A stretch of DNA of 64,000 bases from Pseudoalteromonas amylolytica (GTDB lineage Bacteria; Pseudomonadota; Gammaproteobacteria; Enterobacterales; Alteromonadaceae), in the NCBI RefSeq assembly GCF_001854605.1, contig NZ_MKJU01000030.1:187840-251839 (forward strand), in the 5' to 3' direction. The notes beneath the pieces were generated by a model. The model was not told the DNA's origin. It ran no database searches and saw only the letters and a list, made by a program, of their open reading frames with translations. The translations under genes were made by a program, and so were the position numbers. Positions 27,371 to 36,400 of this stretch are shown piece by piece; positions within the stretch are counted from its first letter, which is position 1, and the number at the start of each line of letters is the position of its first letter.

Positions 27371-28060
27371 TTATGAGAGCGTAATTAACCAATGGTACAA
27401 GGGGGGGACCCAAATGGCGGTGACGACTGCGCTAACGGTCATTGCTGCGGATGCATAGGCTCCGGCCGCATGATGGTATTCTAACGCACTGGCAGTACCA
27501 ATTGCATGGCAGGATACACCAAGAGCGATGCCTTTGGCTTGGGGTTGCATGATATTTAACCTAGTCAGTATCGCCACGCCAAATATACCACCGAATATGC
27601 CCACTAGGATCACCATGATAGCGGCGATAGCACTCATGCCACCCAGACTTTCGCTGATCAGCAGCGTGATAGGAGTGGTGACAGAAAGTGCCGCGAGGGA
27701 CGCACTTAGTTGATCGTCAGCGGAGTATAACTGGCAAAGTATAAATGCAACTAAAGTGGCACAGGTTACACCTATAAAGCTACATGCGACTAGTGGCACA
27801 AAGTGTTGTTTGATGCTGCCGAATTGTGTGTACAAAGGGTAAGCAAGCGCAACCACAGCCACTTCGAGGAAAAAGTGTATTGGCTGTGTTGCTTGAAAGA
27901 ATGTTTGGTAGTTAACTTCAAATGTTAGCAACCAAGCAATTATCACCATAATACAAAGTAATAATGGGTTAAGCGTTGGCGTTTGGTACTTTGTATGCAA
28001 TGTGCGAAAGAGCAAATAAAGAGCTCCGACTAAGGCACAGATGAGCAGTGAGTTAATCAT
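27371..28060 (-). CDS. LrgB/CidB-family membrane protein
   Basis: A 229-residue inner-membrane protein of the LrgB family (E. coli YohK type), the partner of LrgA/CidA holin-like proteins. Multiple transmembrane helices are evident. Family motifs include LSVTTPITLLISESLGG near residue 131 and GVSCHAIGTASALE near 184. The ATG at 28060 overlaps the end of the lrgA-like gene by 8 nt; an in-frame start at 28081 is less likely. LrgAB/CidAB pairs affect murein hydrolase activity and, in some bacteria, export of small metabolites such as pyruvate. The substrate here is unknown. Confidence 0.9.
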   Translation of the reverse strand: MINSLLICALVGALYLLFRTLHTKYQTPTLNPLLLCIMVIIAWLLTFEVNYQTFFQATQPIHFFLEVAVVALAYPLYTQFGSIKQHFVPLVACSFIGVTCATLVAFILCQLYSADDQLSASLAALSVTTPITLLISESLGGMSAIAAIMVILVGIFGGIFGVAILTRLNIMQPQAKGIALGVSCHAIGTASALEYHHAAGAYASAAMTVSAVVTAIWVPPLYHWLITLS

Positions 28061-28397
28061 GAAAAGCCACTTTTTTAGCAATTATTCCGACCACACATAA
28101 CCCTGTCAGGGGTACCAGAATCAATACACTCACTAGCAGGGGCCAATGCGTGCTCAGTAATGAAGTGTATTGTACGACTCCGACACCAGCGGGAATAAAA
28201 AACAGTGCCATATATTTTAAAATAGGCTCACAAGCAGGAGCTAGCCATTGTGGTTTTAATAATTTTGAGCTGAGCAACAAAAACATAAGTGCCATACCTG
28301 TTAGCGGGGCGGGTATAGATAGCTGTAGCCAAACATTGAGTAGCTTAGCACTAAACAAACACAGCAACAGTAATGTGATTGCTGTGCAGAACTTCAT
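28053..28397 (-). CDS. LrgA/CidA-family holin-like membrane protein
   Basis: A 114-residue protein with about four transmembrane helices, the usual size of CidA/LrgA/YohJ. The ATG at 28397 (MKFCTAITLLLL) gives the family-like N-terminus. The longer open frame to 28544 would overlap the crotonase gene and adds an atypical leader. The family motif SIPAPLTGMALMFLLL is near residue 26, where LrgA proteins have an IPxxxxGM-type segment. Overlap with lrgB indicates coupled translation. It could form a pore or transporter subunit with the LrgB partner. Confidence 0.88.
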   Translation of the reverse strand: MKFCTAITLLLLCLFSAKLLNVWLQLSIPAPLTGMALMFLLLSSKLLKPQWLAPACEPILKYMALFFIPAGVGVVQYTSLLSTHWPLLVSVLILVPLTGLCVVGIIAKKVAFHD

Positions 28398-28482
28398 GAT
28401 AGTTAACAAATTACTCTCCGCAAATCTGTGTGACTTGCTGGCAATCATAATTGACCAGCAACGATACCTCAATTGGACGAAT

Positions 28483-29274
28483 TTACCACTTGGCCCGCTG
28501 TTGATAAGGTTTGTGCTCTTCGTTTGTTGCATTATGCATCGCAATTCTTGTGTTCTTGCTTAATAGTAATCTGATTTGCGAAAAGGTTTCTTTTGCGAGT
28601 GTTGCTCTGCGGTTTTGTTGATAGGCCGCTTGGTTGACCTTTTTTATCGCTGCGAGTGCATCGGGAGAGCGGGTCAGTAGTTGTGAAAGTAGCTTATCAC
28701 AGTCATAGTGTAAGTCCTTACTAACCATTGACACCAAACCGACATGCAATGCTTCTTGAGCGTCGATTGGGGTGCCAAGGTAAGTTAGCATCAGTGCTTT
28801 GTCATAGGGCATTGTACTTGGCAATAGTGGGCCGGAGCCCATGTCTGGACAGAGTCCCCAGCGCGATTCCATAATCGCAAGCTTGGCACGAGAGGAAGCG
28901 ATTCGATAGTCAGCGCCTAGGGCAATGTGCATACCACCACCAAAACAATTCCCGTCAATTAATGCAATGACAGGCACGGGCAGCGTACGCCAATCTATGC
29001 AGACGCGTTGCGCGAGATTGGCGTTGCCTGGCAACCATTTGAACAGCAGCCTCAAAATGGCTGAGGGTTGTTTCATAACAGACTTAACATCCAATCCTGA
29101 GCAAAAATTGTCTCCTGCGCCTTGCAATACAACTGCCTTAAGCTGACGATTTTTTTTAAGCTTCTTGATGGCTTGATCGATTGCAACAAACATCTCGAAA
29201 GTGAGCGCATTTTGCTTTTCTGGACGATTAAGCGTCAGCCAGGCAACATCGCCGTGATATTCTAGTGTAAGCAT
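28483..29274 (-). CDS. Crotonase / enoyl-CoA hydratase-isomerase family protein
   Basis: A 263-residue crotonase-fold protein acting on a CoA thioester. The oxyanion-hole regions are present (DNFCSGLD near residue 59; GNCFGGGMHIALGAD near 108). By alignment with rat crotonase, the Glu144 position is His (GGGMH) while the Glu164 position is kept (IMES). An Asp eight residues later (WGLCPDMG) matches the third acidic residue of dienoyl-CoA isomerases. A classical hydratase role is therefore doubtful, and isomerase or another activity is possible. AGGA lies 6 nt before the ATG. It heads a minus-strand run with LrgA, LrgB and MscS. Confidence 0.88.
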   Translation of the reverse strand: MLTLEYHGDVAWLTLNRPEKQNALTFEMFVAIDQAIKKLKKNRQLKAVVLQGAGDNFCSGLDVKSVMKQPSAILRLLFKWLPGNANLAQRVCIDWRTLPVPVIALIDGNCFGGGMHIALGADYRIASSRAKLAIMESRWGLCPDMGSGPLLPSTMPYDKALMLTYLGTPIDAQEALHVGLVSMVSKDLHYDCDKLLSQLLTRSPDALAAIKKVNQAAYQQNRRATLAKETFSQIRLLLSKNTRIAMHNATNEEHKPYQQRAKW

Positions 29275-29423
29275 GTAGGTATCCTGTATTCTTTATTCTA
29301 AGTATTTGAATTAGAGTTTATATTCTAAAGACAATAATTTCAGCATAGAAATTTGCCCATTTAACGAAACACCATAGCCTTTAATTTTGTGATTTTGCTA
29401 TCATATCAATTAATGCATTAATA

Positions 29424-29762
29424 ATGAGTACCTCGACCATGTCAGCCCGTTTATGTAGTGTTGAAGAAATAACACATCAAGCCTATGAGATTTTTCAACA
29501 GCTAGCGCCAGATAACTTATCTGAGCAGGACATAGAGCAATTTAACCTGCACCATGAAGAATATGGTTTTATCGAAGATAGTGAGCCTGATGATAGTTGG
29601 CAAGATTTAGTGGCGTTGGAAGTTGAACCCGAGCACTTTGTGCAGGTGATGATCGGTATTGAATATGAAGATGGTGACGAAGTTTTAGCAAAAATACTGA
29701 TCAGTCGCGATCTAGATGCGCCATTTTGTCATGTTTTGTGGAAGCAAAACGATTCAGAGTAA
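29424..29762 (+). CDS. DUF440 (YciU/HI1450) putative dsDNA-mimic protein
   Basis: A strongly acidic 112-residue protein resembling E. coli YciU and Haemophilus HI1450. Shared features are QAYEIFQQLAPDNL, the acidic NLHHEEYGF region, EDSEPDDSWQDLV and the end LAKILISRDLDAPFCHVLWK. HI1450 was proposed to mimic double-stranded DNA and bind a DNA-binding protein such as HU. An alternative ATG at 29439 would shorten it by 5 residues, and neither start has a strong ribosome site. It precedes the DUF481 gene. Confidence 0.85.
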   Translation: MSTSTMSARLCSVEEITHQAYEIFQQLAPDNLSEQDIEQFNLHHEEYGFIEDSEPDDSWQDLVALEVEPEHFVQVMIGIEYEDGDEVLAKILISRDLDAPFCHVLWKQNDSE

Positions 29763-29788
29763 CTATTACTAAAAGTTGTTGTAAAGTA

Positions 29789-30613
29789 GTGCGATACTTC
29801 AAAGTCTGTATTTTTATTTTAGGTCTGATGTGGGTGCCACATGGCTATAGCGCCGCTCCTTTAGAAGATTTCCATCAGTATGGTGAGGTTTCAGATGATG
29901 AAATTCATCAATTACATGTCGGAGATTTACTTTATGGGGATGTTGAGTTTGGCTTAATTGCCAACAAGGGAAACTCTGAGAACACTGCTTTTAAGCTAAA
30001 AAGCAATGTATATCAAGATTTTACTCAGTGGCGTAATCAGCTTAAGGTTGATGCGTTATATCGAGAAGATACTGAAAATGATACGGGGCATAACGAAGTA
30101 ACGGCTTCGCGGTATTTTGTCTCCGCTCAAGGGAACTATAAAGTCGGTAAGGACAATGAATCGTTTTTTCTGTACGCGGATTATTTAAACGACAAGTTCA
30201 ATGGTAAAGACTATACAACTACGGTTGCTATGGGGTACGGTAATCGCCTTTTTGAAGGGCGTAAGAATACGATTGATTTTGATATCGGACCGGGTTTGTA
30301 TTTGTCGAAAAGCGACGAAGAATCAGCATTAGACGAAGGTCAATCTAGATTACAACGCGGTCACTTGTTGCGTATAGCTTTACAATGGGAGCGCAAGATT
30401 TCTGAGCGGACCCGTTTTAATCATGATATGAGTATGGAAATATCACTTTCTGGCTTAAATGATCGTATGGTGAGCGAAACTGCGGTTGTAAGCCAAGTTT
30501 TGGGTGGTGTGTCGTTGAAGGTATCCTATAGCTACCGTTATAATTCTCAGCCAGAAGAAGGTAAACTGAAAACTGACACAGAACTAGGCGCTACTTTGGT
30601 ATACAGTTTTTAA
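29789..30613 (+). CDS. DUF481-family outer-membrane protein
   Basis: A 274-residue predicted outer-membrane beta-barrel of the DUF481 (YdiY-like, salt-induced) family. The GTG at 29789 gives a clean signal peptide (about residues 1-22, ending HGYSA). The longer open frame from 29726 begins inside the upstream gene. The barrel has alternating strands such as VEFGLIANKGNSENTAFKL and a C-terminal aromatic residue (LVYSF), as outer-membrane proteins do. It lies 11 nt before a small membrane protein gene. The function of the family is unknown. Confidence 0.82.
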   Translation: MRYFKVCIFILGLMWVPHGYSAAPLEDFHQYGEVSDDEIHQLHVGDLLYGDVEFGLIANKGNSENTAFKLKSNVYQDFTQWRNQLKVDALYREDTENDTGHNEVTASRYFVSAQGNYKVGKDNESFFLYADYLNDKFNGKDYTTTVAMGYGNRLFEGRKNTIDFDIGPGLYLSKSDEESALDEGQSRLQRGHLLRIALQWERKISERTRFNHDMSMEISLSGLNDRMVSETAVVSQVLGGVSLKVSYSYRYNSQPEEGKLKTDTELGATLVYSF

Positions 30614-30624
30614 AGAGGAAGGTT

Positions 30625-31065
30625 ATGTACCGTCATACTCAATTTTCATGGGCAATTATGGCTATCTTAGCTTGGGTTGCGAGTTTTTTAATTTTGGCGA
30701 CTTGGTTACTTGGATACAATGTTATGGTGTTGGTCTTTGCTATTATTCTAGCCATACTGTGTTGTACATTCTACGCGCTTACAATTGAAGTGGATAAGGA
30801 AAAGCGAACGCTGAGCTGGTGGTTTGGTCCGGGAGTGGCAAAAAAGACGCTGAATTTTGAGGATATTACCGAGATTAAAGGCGTCACAAATTCGTTTCGT
30901 CATGGCGTGGGGATGAGAATCACCAACGATGGATGGGTATATTCAGCCTCAGGGTTTTCTGCAATTGAGGTAAGTTTACCCGATGGTATGAAGTACAGAC
31001 TAGGCACCAATGATCAAGCCAACTTATTAAGTGCACTAAGTGAAAAGATTGCAAGCGCTGACTAG
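30625..31065 (+). CDS. Small membrane protein with PH-like domain
   Basis: A 146-residue protein with two adjacent transmembrane helices (about residues 9-31 and 34-53), followed by a cytoplasmic domain. That domain (IEVDKEKRTLSWWFG, then NFEDITEIKG and SGFSAIEVSLPDGMKYRLG) resembles bacterial PH-like membrane proteins. An AGAGGAAGG ribosome site is 4-5 nt before the ATG. It follows the DUF481 gene closely and is probably co-transcribed. Its stop codon lies in a perfect hairpin. No specific function is known. Confidence 0.75.
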   Translation: MYRHTQFSWAIMAILAWVASFLILATWLLGYNVMVLVFAIILAILCCTFYALTIEVDKEKRTLSWWFGPGVAKKTLNFEDITEIKGVTNSFRHGVGMRITNDGWVYSASGFSAIEVSLPDGMKYRLGTNDQANLLSALSEKIASAD

Positions 31066-31075
31066 CGCTTGCAAT
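31048..31075. terminator. Perfect 12-bp hairpin over a stop codon
   Basis: ATTGCAAGCGCT (31048-31059) and AGCGCTTGCAAT (31064-31075) with a 4-nt loop. The hairpin includes the stop codon of the upstream gene and lies between it and the convergent slyD. No T-run follows on either strand. Confidence 0.55.
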
Positions 31076-31083
31076 GACCCAGC

Positions 31084-31569
31084 TTAGTGGTCATGACCAC
31101 AGCCACCTTCGCCATGAACATGGCCATGAGCTAGCTCATCTTCTGTTGCATCACGTACTTCAAGGATCTCGACGTCAAAGTTTAGCGTGATCCCTGACAG
31201 TGGATGGTTACCATCAACAACGACTTCGTCATCCTGTATATCAATAATCATGACTAATTGATCGCCGTCATCGGTGGTTGCACGAAACTGCATGCCCACT
31301 TCAATTTCCATGCCTTCAAACATTGACTTGGGTACAGCCTGCATCAGATTATCGTGACGTTCACCGTAGCCTTGCTCAGGCTCAACGGTAACGCTGAGCT
31401 TGTCACCCACTTGCTTGTCCATTAAAGCATTTTCTAAGCCTGGAATTAAATAGCCAGTGCCTACGATAAACACCAGTGGTTCACCATCAAATGTATTGTC
31501 TATGGTGTTGCTATCATTATCTAAAACAGCGTAATGCATACTTACCACTTTATTTGGTGCAATTTTCAT
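31084..31569 (-). CDS. slyD: FKBP-type peptidyl-prolyl isomerase SlyD
   Basis: A 161-residue SlyD-like FKBP. The FKBP domain carries the inserted chaperone (IF) flap between about residues 70 and 130 (EQGYGERHDNLMQAVPKSMF and the following strands). The C-terminal tail is metal-binding: HGHVHGEGGCGHDH, five His and one Cys. It is a cytoplasmic folding helper and nickel/metal binder. It follows ygfZ by 12 nt on the same strand. Confidence 0.94.
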   Translation of the reverse strand: MKIAPNKVVSMHYAVLDNDSNTIDNTFDGEPLVFIVGTGYLIPGLENALMDKQVGDKLSVTVEPEQGYGERHDNLMQAVPKSMFEGMEIEVGMQFRATTDDGDQLVMIIDIQDDEVVVDGNHPLSGITLNFDVEILEVRDATEDELAHGHVHGEGGCGHDH

Positions 31570-31581
31570 AATATATCCCGT

Positions 31582-32499
31582 TTATTGGTCATCTAGAGAG
31601 TAAGGAAGGGGCACAATGGTTAATGTGACCTCAGGTGAGTGTTTGGCACGAAGGCTTACCGATTGCTCCGTATCGTTAGGTAATACTGCCAATGCACTGT
31701 AGGTGTTTGTGGCACTATTAAACACTTGATGAATCACTTTACCTGCACGGCGCCAGTTATCACCAAGTTGTAGTTCAAGCTCGGTCTCTATAATCGCTTC
31801 AGGGCATTTGCCTTGTACGATGTACATTGCTCGTTTGTTTTTTCCTAAGTAGCGCATGCGTGCTACCGTTTCTTGACCCGTGTAACATCCTTTTTTAAAG
31901 CTGATGCCATCGAGTGCTTGTAAATTTATCATTTGTGGCACAAATTCTTCAATGTTTGATCCATTGACTTGGGGCTCACCTGCTAAGATCCCAGCTTCAA
32001 TAAATAAGCTTGGATCCTCTTTAAATTCGATGCCATCCGGTAGAGCAAAGTCACTGTCGACGTACAACATCAAACGTTGGCCATCTAGTTTCAGTGCTTT
32101 GTTACGGCCAAAGTCACAGGCGGTGCGGCCATCGTCAAAATTTAAGCCTAGCAAATCACAAACATTGTTCAATTGTGTTTGGCTATAGATTCCCATGATC
32201 TTTGGCTCTTCTACATTGTCAATTTCAACTTTTGCAAACACGCCGTACTTTTTTAGTTCTCGCGATGATGCCTGAACTTCAGCGTCTGAGCCGAGTAACA
32301 TAAACTGTTGTTGATGTTTGAAAACACGAAATGCGCCCCATAGTTTGCCTTTTGGACTACAATGGCCTGCCCAAAGGAAATTATGCTCGGTTATCAGGTT
32401 CATATCTTGAGTCAGTTGGCCATGTAAATAACTTAACTGCTCGGGCCCTGAAACGGCAATTAATTGATATGGGAGATTAACGGCACACGCAAGTGACAT
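31582..32499 (-). CDS. ygfZ: tRNA-modifying folate-binding protein YgfZ
   Basis: A 305-residue folate-binding protein related to the glycine-cleavage T-protein, needed for some Fe-S enzymes and tRNA thiolation such as MiaB function. The diagnostic motif KGCYTGQE is near residue 200. The N-terminus includes ISGPEQLSYLHGQLTQD-type sequence (here AVSGPEQLSYLHGQLTQDM). It is divergent from sdhE, the ygfZ/sdhE arrangement of E. coli. Confidence 0.95.
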   Translation of the reverse strand: MSLACAVNLPYQLIAVSGPEQLSYLHGQLTQDMNLITEHNFLWAGHCSPKGKLWGAFRVFKHQQQFMLLGSDAEVQASSRELKKYGVFAKVEIDNVEEPKIMGIYSQTQLNNVCDLLGLNFDDGRTACDFGRNKALKLDGQRLMLYVDSDFALPDGIEFKEDPSLFIEAGILAGEPQVNGSNIEEFVPQMINLQALDGISFKKGCYTGQETVARMRYLGKNKRAMYIVQGKCPEAIIETELELQLGDNWRRAGKVIHQVFNSATNTYSALAVLPNDTEQSVSLRAKHSPEVTLTIVPLPYSLDDQ

Positions 32500-32691
32500 A
32501 GAATTAATCCTTAAAATGAGAATTGGTGTTATGGTAGCGTATAACTACAATCGCATAAATGTTCGTACGAAAAGAATTGTATGGATGGTGTCATTGGTGT
32601 TGTTTTTCAAGTAAAGATCTGTGTTTCATTTCACAAACTAAGATATAATTAGCACGCAAAAAATAAACAATGATAGATTAAGGGTATTTAA

Positions 32692-32943
32692 ATGGCAGAG
32701 CTGTATTCAAAGTCTCGCACAAAATGGGCATGTCGTCGTGGTATGTTAGAGCTAGATGTGTTGTTGGGGCCATTTGTTGATGAAGCCTACGATGCATTGA
32801 GTGAACAAGATAAGCTCGTTTTTCAGCGTTTATTAGCCGTTGAAGACCCAGATTTATTCGCGTGGTTTATGGGGCATGAGAATTGTCCTGATGCCGAACT
32901 TAACGCTATGGTAAAGCTGATCCTTGACCGAGTCCGCGTATAG
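32692..32943 (+). CDS. sdhE: FAD assembly factor SdhE
   Basis: An 83-residue SdhE (YgfY) that promotes covalent flavinylation of succinate dehydrogenase. The conserved RGMLELD motif is near residue 18, with the usual EDPDLFAWFMG helix near 62. A perfect -10 (TATAAT, 32644-32649) lies upstream without a clear -35. Its end overlaps the next gene by 20 nt. Confidence 0.95.
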   Translation: MAELYSKSRTKWACRRGMLELDVLLGPFVDEAYDALSEQDKLVFQRLLAVEDPDLFAWFMGHENCPDAELNAMVKLILDRVRV

Positions 32944-33355
32944 ATTTTCTTTTGAAAATAATTATTTAGACCACAAGCCCTTTGTGGTCTTATTCGCCTG
33001 TGTAACATTTATCTCAATCCTACTGTTTCCACAATTGTTATCAATTCTTCTCGCGCTATTGCTTGGTATATCCGGCTATTGTTTATGCCTGCGGCAATTG
33101 CGTTCGCGTACGCCAAAACGCGGAGTTGTGTTACTGACGCAAGAGGATAATTTTATTGAGCTTTATGGTGATATTGAATTTGTAGGCAAGATAGCTAAGG
33201 CGTTGGTATTTTTCGATATCTTAATTTTGCAGCTCGAGAGCTATTCTGGAGTAAACAAAAGAGTATTAATCGTGCGATCGGCGCTTTCGACACAGGCTTG
33301 GGCTCGCCTGTGCCGACTGAGTTTGCAGCACTGCGAAGCTACGGAACCAAAATAG
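32924..33355 (+). CDS. ygfX: YgfX/CptA-like membrane protein
   Basis: A 143-residue protein with two adjacent transmembrane helices (about residues 18-53) and a soluble C-terminus. It matches YgfX in size, topology and place right after sdhE. The C-terminal patterns ([29 protein letters not shown]) parallel those of E. coli YgfX. YgfX was reported as a membrane toxin affecting FtsZ and MreB, with YgfY/SdhE proposed as antitoxin, a claim still debated. The start is TTG within sdhE. The last 17 nt overlap nadB on the other strand. Confidence 0.75.
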   Translation: MTESAYRFSFENNYLDHKPFVVLFACVTFISILLFPQLLSILLALLLGISGYCLCLRQLRSRTPKRGVVLLTQEDNFIELYGDIEFVGKIAKALVFFDILILQLESYSGVNKRVLIVRSALSTQAWARLCRLSLQHCEATEPK

Positions 33356-34934
33356 TGGGTTTTGGGTCTTGGTTTTGTTGTGGGAAGTCAATTGTATAGT
33401 GTAACCCTCGACTTTCTTTGCGTGCCAATGCGCTGCGAATAATTAACTCGGCAACTTGCACTAGGTTTCTTAGCTCAAGCAAATTGTTACTTACTCTAAA
33501 ATGTGCATAGTACTCTTGAATTTCTTGTTGAAGTAGTTCAACGCGACGTAATGCTCGTTCTAAACGCTTGGTTGAGCGCACGATCCCGACGTAATCCCAC
33601 ATAAATAATCTCAACTCATGCCAGTTATGGGTAATTACCACTTCTTCATCCGAATCGCTCACGCGACTTTCATCCCACTCGGGTAGTTCTGGTGGTGTTG
33701 GGCTTGATTTGATTTTTGCTAGAATGTCTTTCGCGGCGGCATGGGCAAATACAATACATTCTAATAACGAGTTACTGGCCATTCTATTTGCACCGTGCAG
33801 GCCTGTGTATGCTACTTCGCCCACCGCGTACAAGTTGTCTATGTCTGTTTTGCCATTAAAGTCTGTCATTACTCCACCACATGTGTAATGCGCGGCGGGC
33901 ACCACAGGGATGGCTTCTTTAGTGATATCTAGGCCGACACTTAAGCATTTAGCATAGATGGTAGGGAAGTGCTCGATGATAAAGTCTTTGTCTTTATGAG
34001 AAATATCAAGGTAGACACAGTTGGCCCCAAGACGCTTCATTTCATAGTCAATTGCTCGTGCGACGATATCTCTTGGAGCAAGCTCTTCACGCTCATCAAA
34101 ATCTGGCATAAACCGCGTACCATCTGGCCTTTTAAGCAATGCTCCTTCGCCTCTCATGGCTTCAGTGATCAGAAAATTTTGCAATTCGGGATGGTATAAA
34201 CTTGTGGGGTGGAATTGATTAAATTCCATGTTTGCAACTTTACAGCCAGCGCGCCAAGCCATTGCAATGCCATCACCACTAGAAACATCTGGGTTCGATG
34301 TATATAAATAAACTTTACTGGCGCCACCTGTAGCCAGAGCAACAAACTTAGCAGAGATTGTTTCTACTTGGTCTTTCGCACGATTGAATACATATACGCC
34401 ATGAATGCGGCGCTCATCAGCAGTTTTATCATTAATAAGGTCGATGGCATTGTGTTGTTCGAGTAGGGTGATGTTAGGGTGTAACTGTACCTGAGAGACC
34501 AAGGTTGTTTGTACGGCTTTGCCAGTGGCATCTGCTGCGTGTAAAATGCGGCGATGGCTGTGGCCACCTTCACGCGTTAAGTGGTAACGCTCTTTACCTT
34601 TGCTGTCGAATTCCATGTCAAAAGGAACACCTTGTTCAATCAGCCACTTTAAACAATTTTTGGCATTACTTGCGGTATAATGCACAGCATCTCGGTCACA
34701 CAGCCCTGCACCTGCAGCGAGCGTATCTTCCACATGTGACTCGATACTGTCATTCTTTTTGTCAAATACAGCGGCAATGCCACCTTGTGCGTAAAGTGTT
34801 GAGCCTTCTTTCAGGGCGCCTTTGCTTATCACGGTAACATGACAATGATTTGCCAAAGACAAGGCTAGACTTAAACCTGCCGCGCCGCTTCCGATTACAA
34901 CTACATCGGTGCTATGATTTTTTTTTGACTTCAT
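33339..34934 (-). CDS. nadB: L-aspartate oxidase NadB
   Basis: An FAD flavoprotein that oxidizes aspartate to iminoaspartate, the first step of de novo NAD synthesis with NadA. From the ATG at 34934 it has 531 residues, with 9 before the FAD-binding [15 protein letters not shown]; a GTG at 34964 is also in frame. Other motifs are [36 protein letters not shown] and [15 protein letters not shown]. It is divergent from rpoE, as in E. coli. Its end overlaps ygfX. Confidence 0.95.
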   Translation of the reverse strand: MKSKKNHSTDVVVIGSGAAGLSLALSLANHCHVTVISKGALKEGSTLYAQGGIAAVFDKKNDSIESHVEDTLAAGAGLCDRDAVHYTASNAKNCLKWLIEQGVPFDMEFDSKGKERYHLTREGGHSHRRILHAADATGKAVQTTLVSQVQLHPNITLLEQHNAIDLINDKTADERRIHGVYVFNRAKDQVETISAKFVALATGGASKVYLYTSNPDVSSGDGIAMAWRAGCKVANMEFNQFHPTSLYHPELQNFLITEAMRGEGALLKRPDGTRFMPDFDEREELAPRDIVARAIDYEMKRLGANCVYLDISHKDKDFIIEHFPTIYAKCLSVGLDITKEAIPVVPAAHYTCGGVMTDFNGKTDIDNLYAVGEVAYTGLHGANRMASNSLLECIVFAHAAAKDILAKIKSSPTPPELPEWDESRVSDSDEEVVITHNWHELRLFMWDYVGIVRSTKRLERALRRVELLQQEIQEYYAHFRVSNNLLELRNLVQVAELIIRSALARKESRGLHYTIDFPQQNQDPKPTILVP

Positions 34935-35109
34935 GTTTTTTGGATCTTCACTTTTTCTAGGCACTACATACAGCTAGATGCAACATTTTTTGCTATTATA
35001 CACCTAATTGGGCCAAACCAAATGGGCTTTATGTGAGTGGTATTTACACGATAATGTATGTGTCAGATATGCTGAATGTCATTATTTTAAAAAAAATATC
35101 AAAAAAACA

Positions 35110-35136
35110 GAACTTTTTATTCATGGCCTAGTCAGA
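35110..35136 (+). promoter_or_regulatory. Sigma-E-type autoregulatory promoter of rpoE
   Basis: GAACTT (35110-35115), a 16-bp spacer and TCAGA (35132-35136) match the sigma-E consensus (GGAACTT and TCTGA/TCAAA, 16-17 bp). The predicted start is near 35142, giving a leader of about 60 nt before the rpoE ATG. E. coli rpoE is likewise controlled by its own sigma factor. Confidence 0.7.
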
Positions 35137-35201
35137 GTAGCAGTAAATAATGGCAACGAAACATTAAGTTATAACGATAACAAAGAGGAGTACCGGCTCG
35201 A

Positions 35202-35783
35202 ATGAGCGAGCAGGATTTGGATTTAGAACTGGTTAAGCGGGTTCAGCAAGGAGATAAAAATGCCTTCAACCTTTTAGTTGCCAAATATCAAAATAAGGTC
35301 GCCGCGCTGATTTCACGTTATGTGTCAAACCACGGTGATGTAGCAGATGTTGCGCAAGAAGCGTTTATCAAAGCGTATCGCGCACTCCCCAACTTTAGGG
35401 GGGAAAGTGCGTTTTACACTTGGTTGTATCGTATCGCGGTTAACTGCTCGAAGAATTATTTGGTGGCTCAAGGGCGAAAACCCCCAGCCAACGATGTAGA
35501 TGCTGAAGAAGCTGAATTTTATGATGGCGCTGAGCAATTACGCTCAAATGCATCTCCGGAAAACTTATTGCTAAGTGATGAGGTACGATCGGTGATATTT
35601 GCAACTATCGATGGTTTGCCTGATGACTTAAAAACAGCGATCACCTTGAGAGAAATCGAAGGAATGAGCTACGACGAAATTGCAGTGGTAATGGATTGCC
35701 CAGTTGGTACTGTTCGTTCTCGAATTTTCAGAGCGCGAGAAGCAATAGATAACAATTTAAACCCACTAATAGGTGAGTCATAA
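35202..35783 (+). CDS. rpoE: RNA polymerase sigma factor RpoE (sigma-E)
   Basis: An ECF sigma factor of 193 residues (191 in E. coli) for the envelope-stress response. Region 2 (about residues 10-90) includes NLLVAKYQNKVAALISRYV and DVAQEAFIKAYRALPNF. Region 4 (about 130-185) includes LREIEGMSYDEIAVVMDCPVGTVRSRI in overlapping order. GAGGAG lies 11-12 nt before the ATG. A short open frame upstream ends in an ATGA overlap with this start. It is followed by rseA, rseB and rseC, which regulate it. Confidence 0.97.
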   Translation: MSEQDLDLELVKRVQQGDKNAFNLLVAKYQNKVAALISRYVSNHGDVADVAQEAFIKAYRALPNFRGESAFYTWLYRIAVNCSKNYLVAQGRKPPANDVDAEEAEFYDGAEQLRSNASPENLLLSDEVRSVIFATIDGLPDDLKTAITLREIEGMSYDEIAVVMDCPVGTVRSRIFRAREAIDNNLNPLIGES

Positions 35784-35784
35784 C

Positions 35785-36396
35785 ATGACAAAAGCGAACC
35801 TCAAAAAATCACCACAAGAGTTGGCATCATCCGCACTTGATGGAGATTTGCAGCTTGACGAGTCATCTTTGAGTAACATAGACACAAGTAAGTTTGCGCG
35901 CTATGCGCAAATAGGTGACGTGATGCGTGAAGCTCAAACGGGTGGTATTAGCATTGATATTACTGCAAAGGTGGCAGAAGCATTGGAAAATGAGCCATGC
36001 CATAATCTCAATCTGCAAAGTGAGTATCAAGAGCAAGTTGATCAAGGTGCCAAAGTTGTAAAACTAAGCGCTTGGCGCAGACCAATTTCTCAAATGGCAA
36101 TAGCAGCAAGTGTTGCGCTGGTCGCCGTGCTTGGTGTCAACACGATGCCACAACAAAGCAGCCCTGCAATGGACGAAATGCCGGTTTTACAGTCTCGACC
36201 TTTAGCGGGTGGCGTAGCGCCTGTTAGCTTTTCAACTGAGCAGTCAGCATTGCAAAGCGCTGAGAAGGGCATTCGCGATTTACAGCAGCAACGCATTGGT
36301 GCCCTTGTACTTGAGCATCAAAGACAGTCTCGAGTTGCCTACGCTTTACAGCAAAAAAGCAAAGTTGAGTCAGAACAATTAGAGGAAAAGAAGTAG
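35785..36396 (+). CDS. rseA: Anti-sigma-E factor RseA
   Basis: A 203-residue single-pass inner-membrane anti-sigma factor. The N-terminal cytoplasmic domain (SPQELASSALDGDL) binds RpoE. A transmembrane helix (IAASVALVAVLGVNTM) lies near residues 104-120. The periplasmic part, rich in Gln and Ser, is the target of DegS and RseB. The ATG at 35785 has GGTGAG 8 nt upstream, located at the rpoE end. It is 5 nt before rseB. Confidence 0.92.
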   Translation: MTKANLKKSPQELASSALDGDLQLDESSLSNIDTSKFARYAQIGDVMREAQTGGISIDITAKVAEALENEPCHNLNLQSEYQEQVDQGAKVVKLSAWRRPISQMAIAASVALVAVLGVNTMPQQSSPAMDEMPVLQSRPLAGGVAPVSFSTEQSALQSAEKGIRDLQQQRIGALVLEHQRQSRVAYALQQKSKVESEQLEEKK

Positions 36397-36400
36397 TTAA

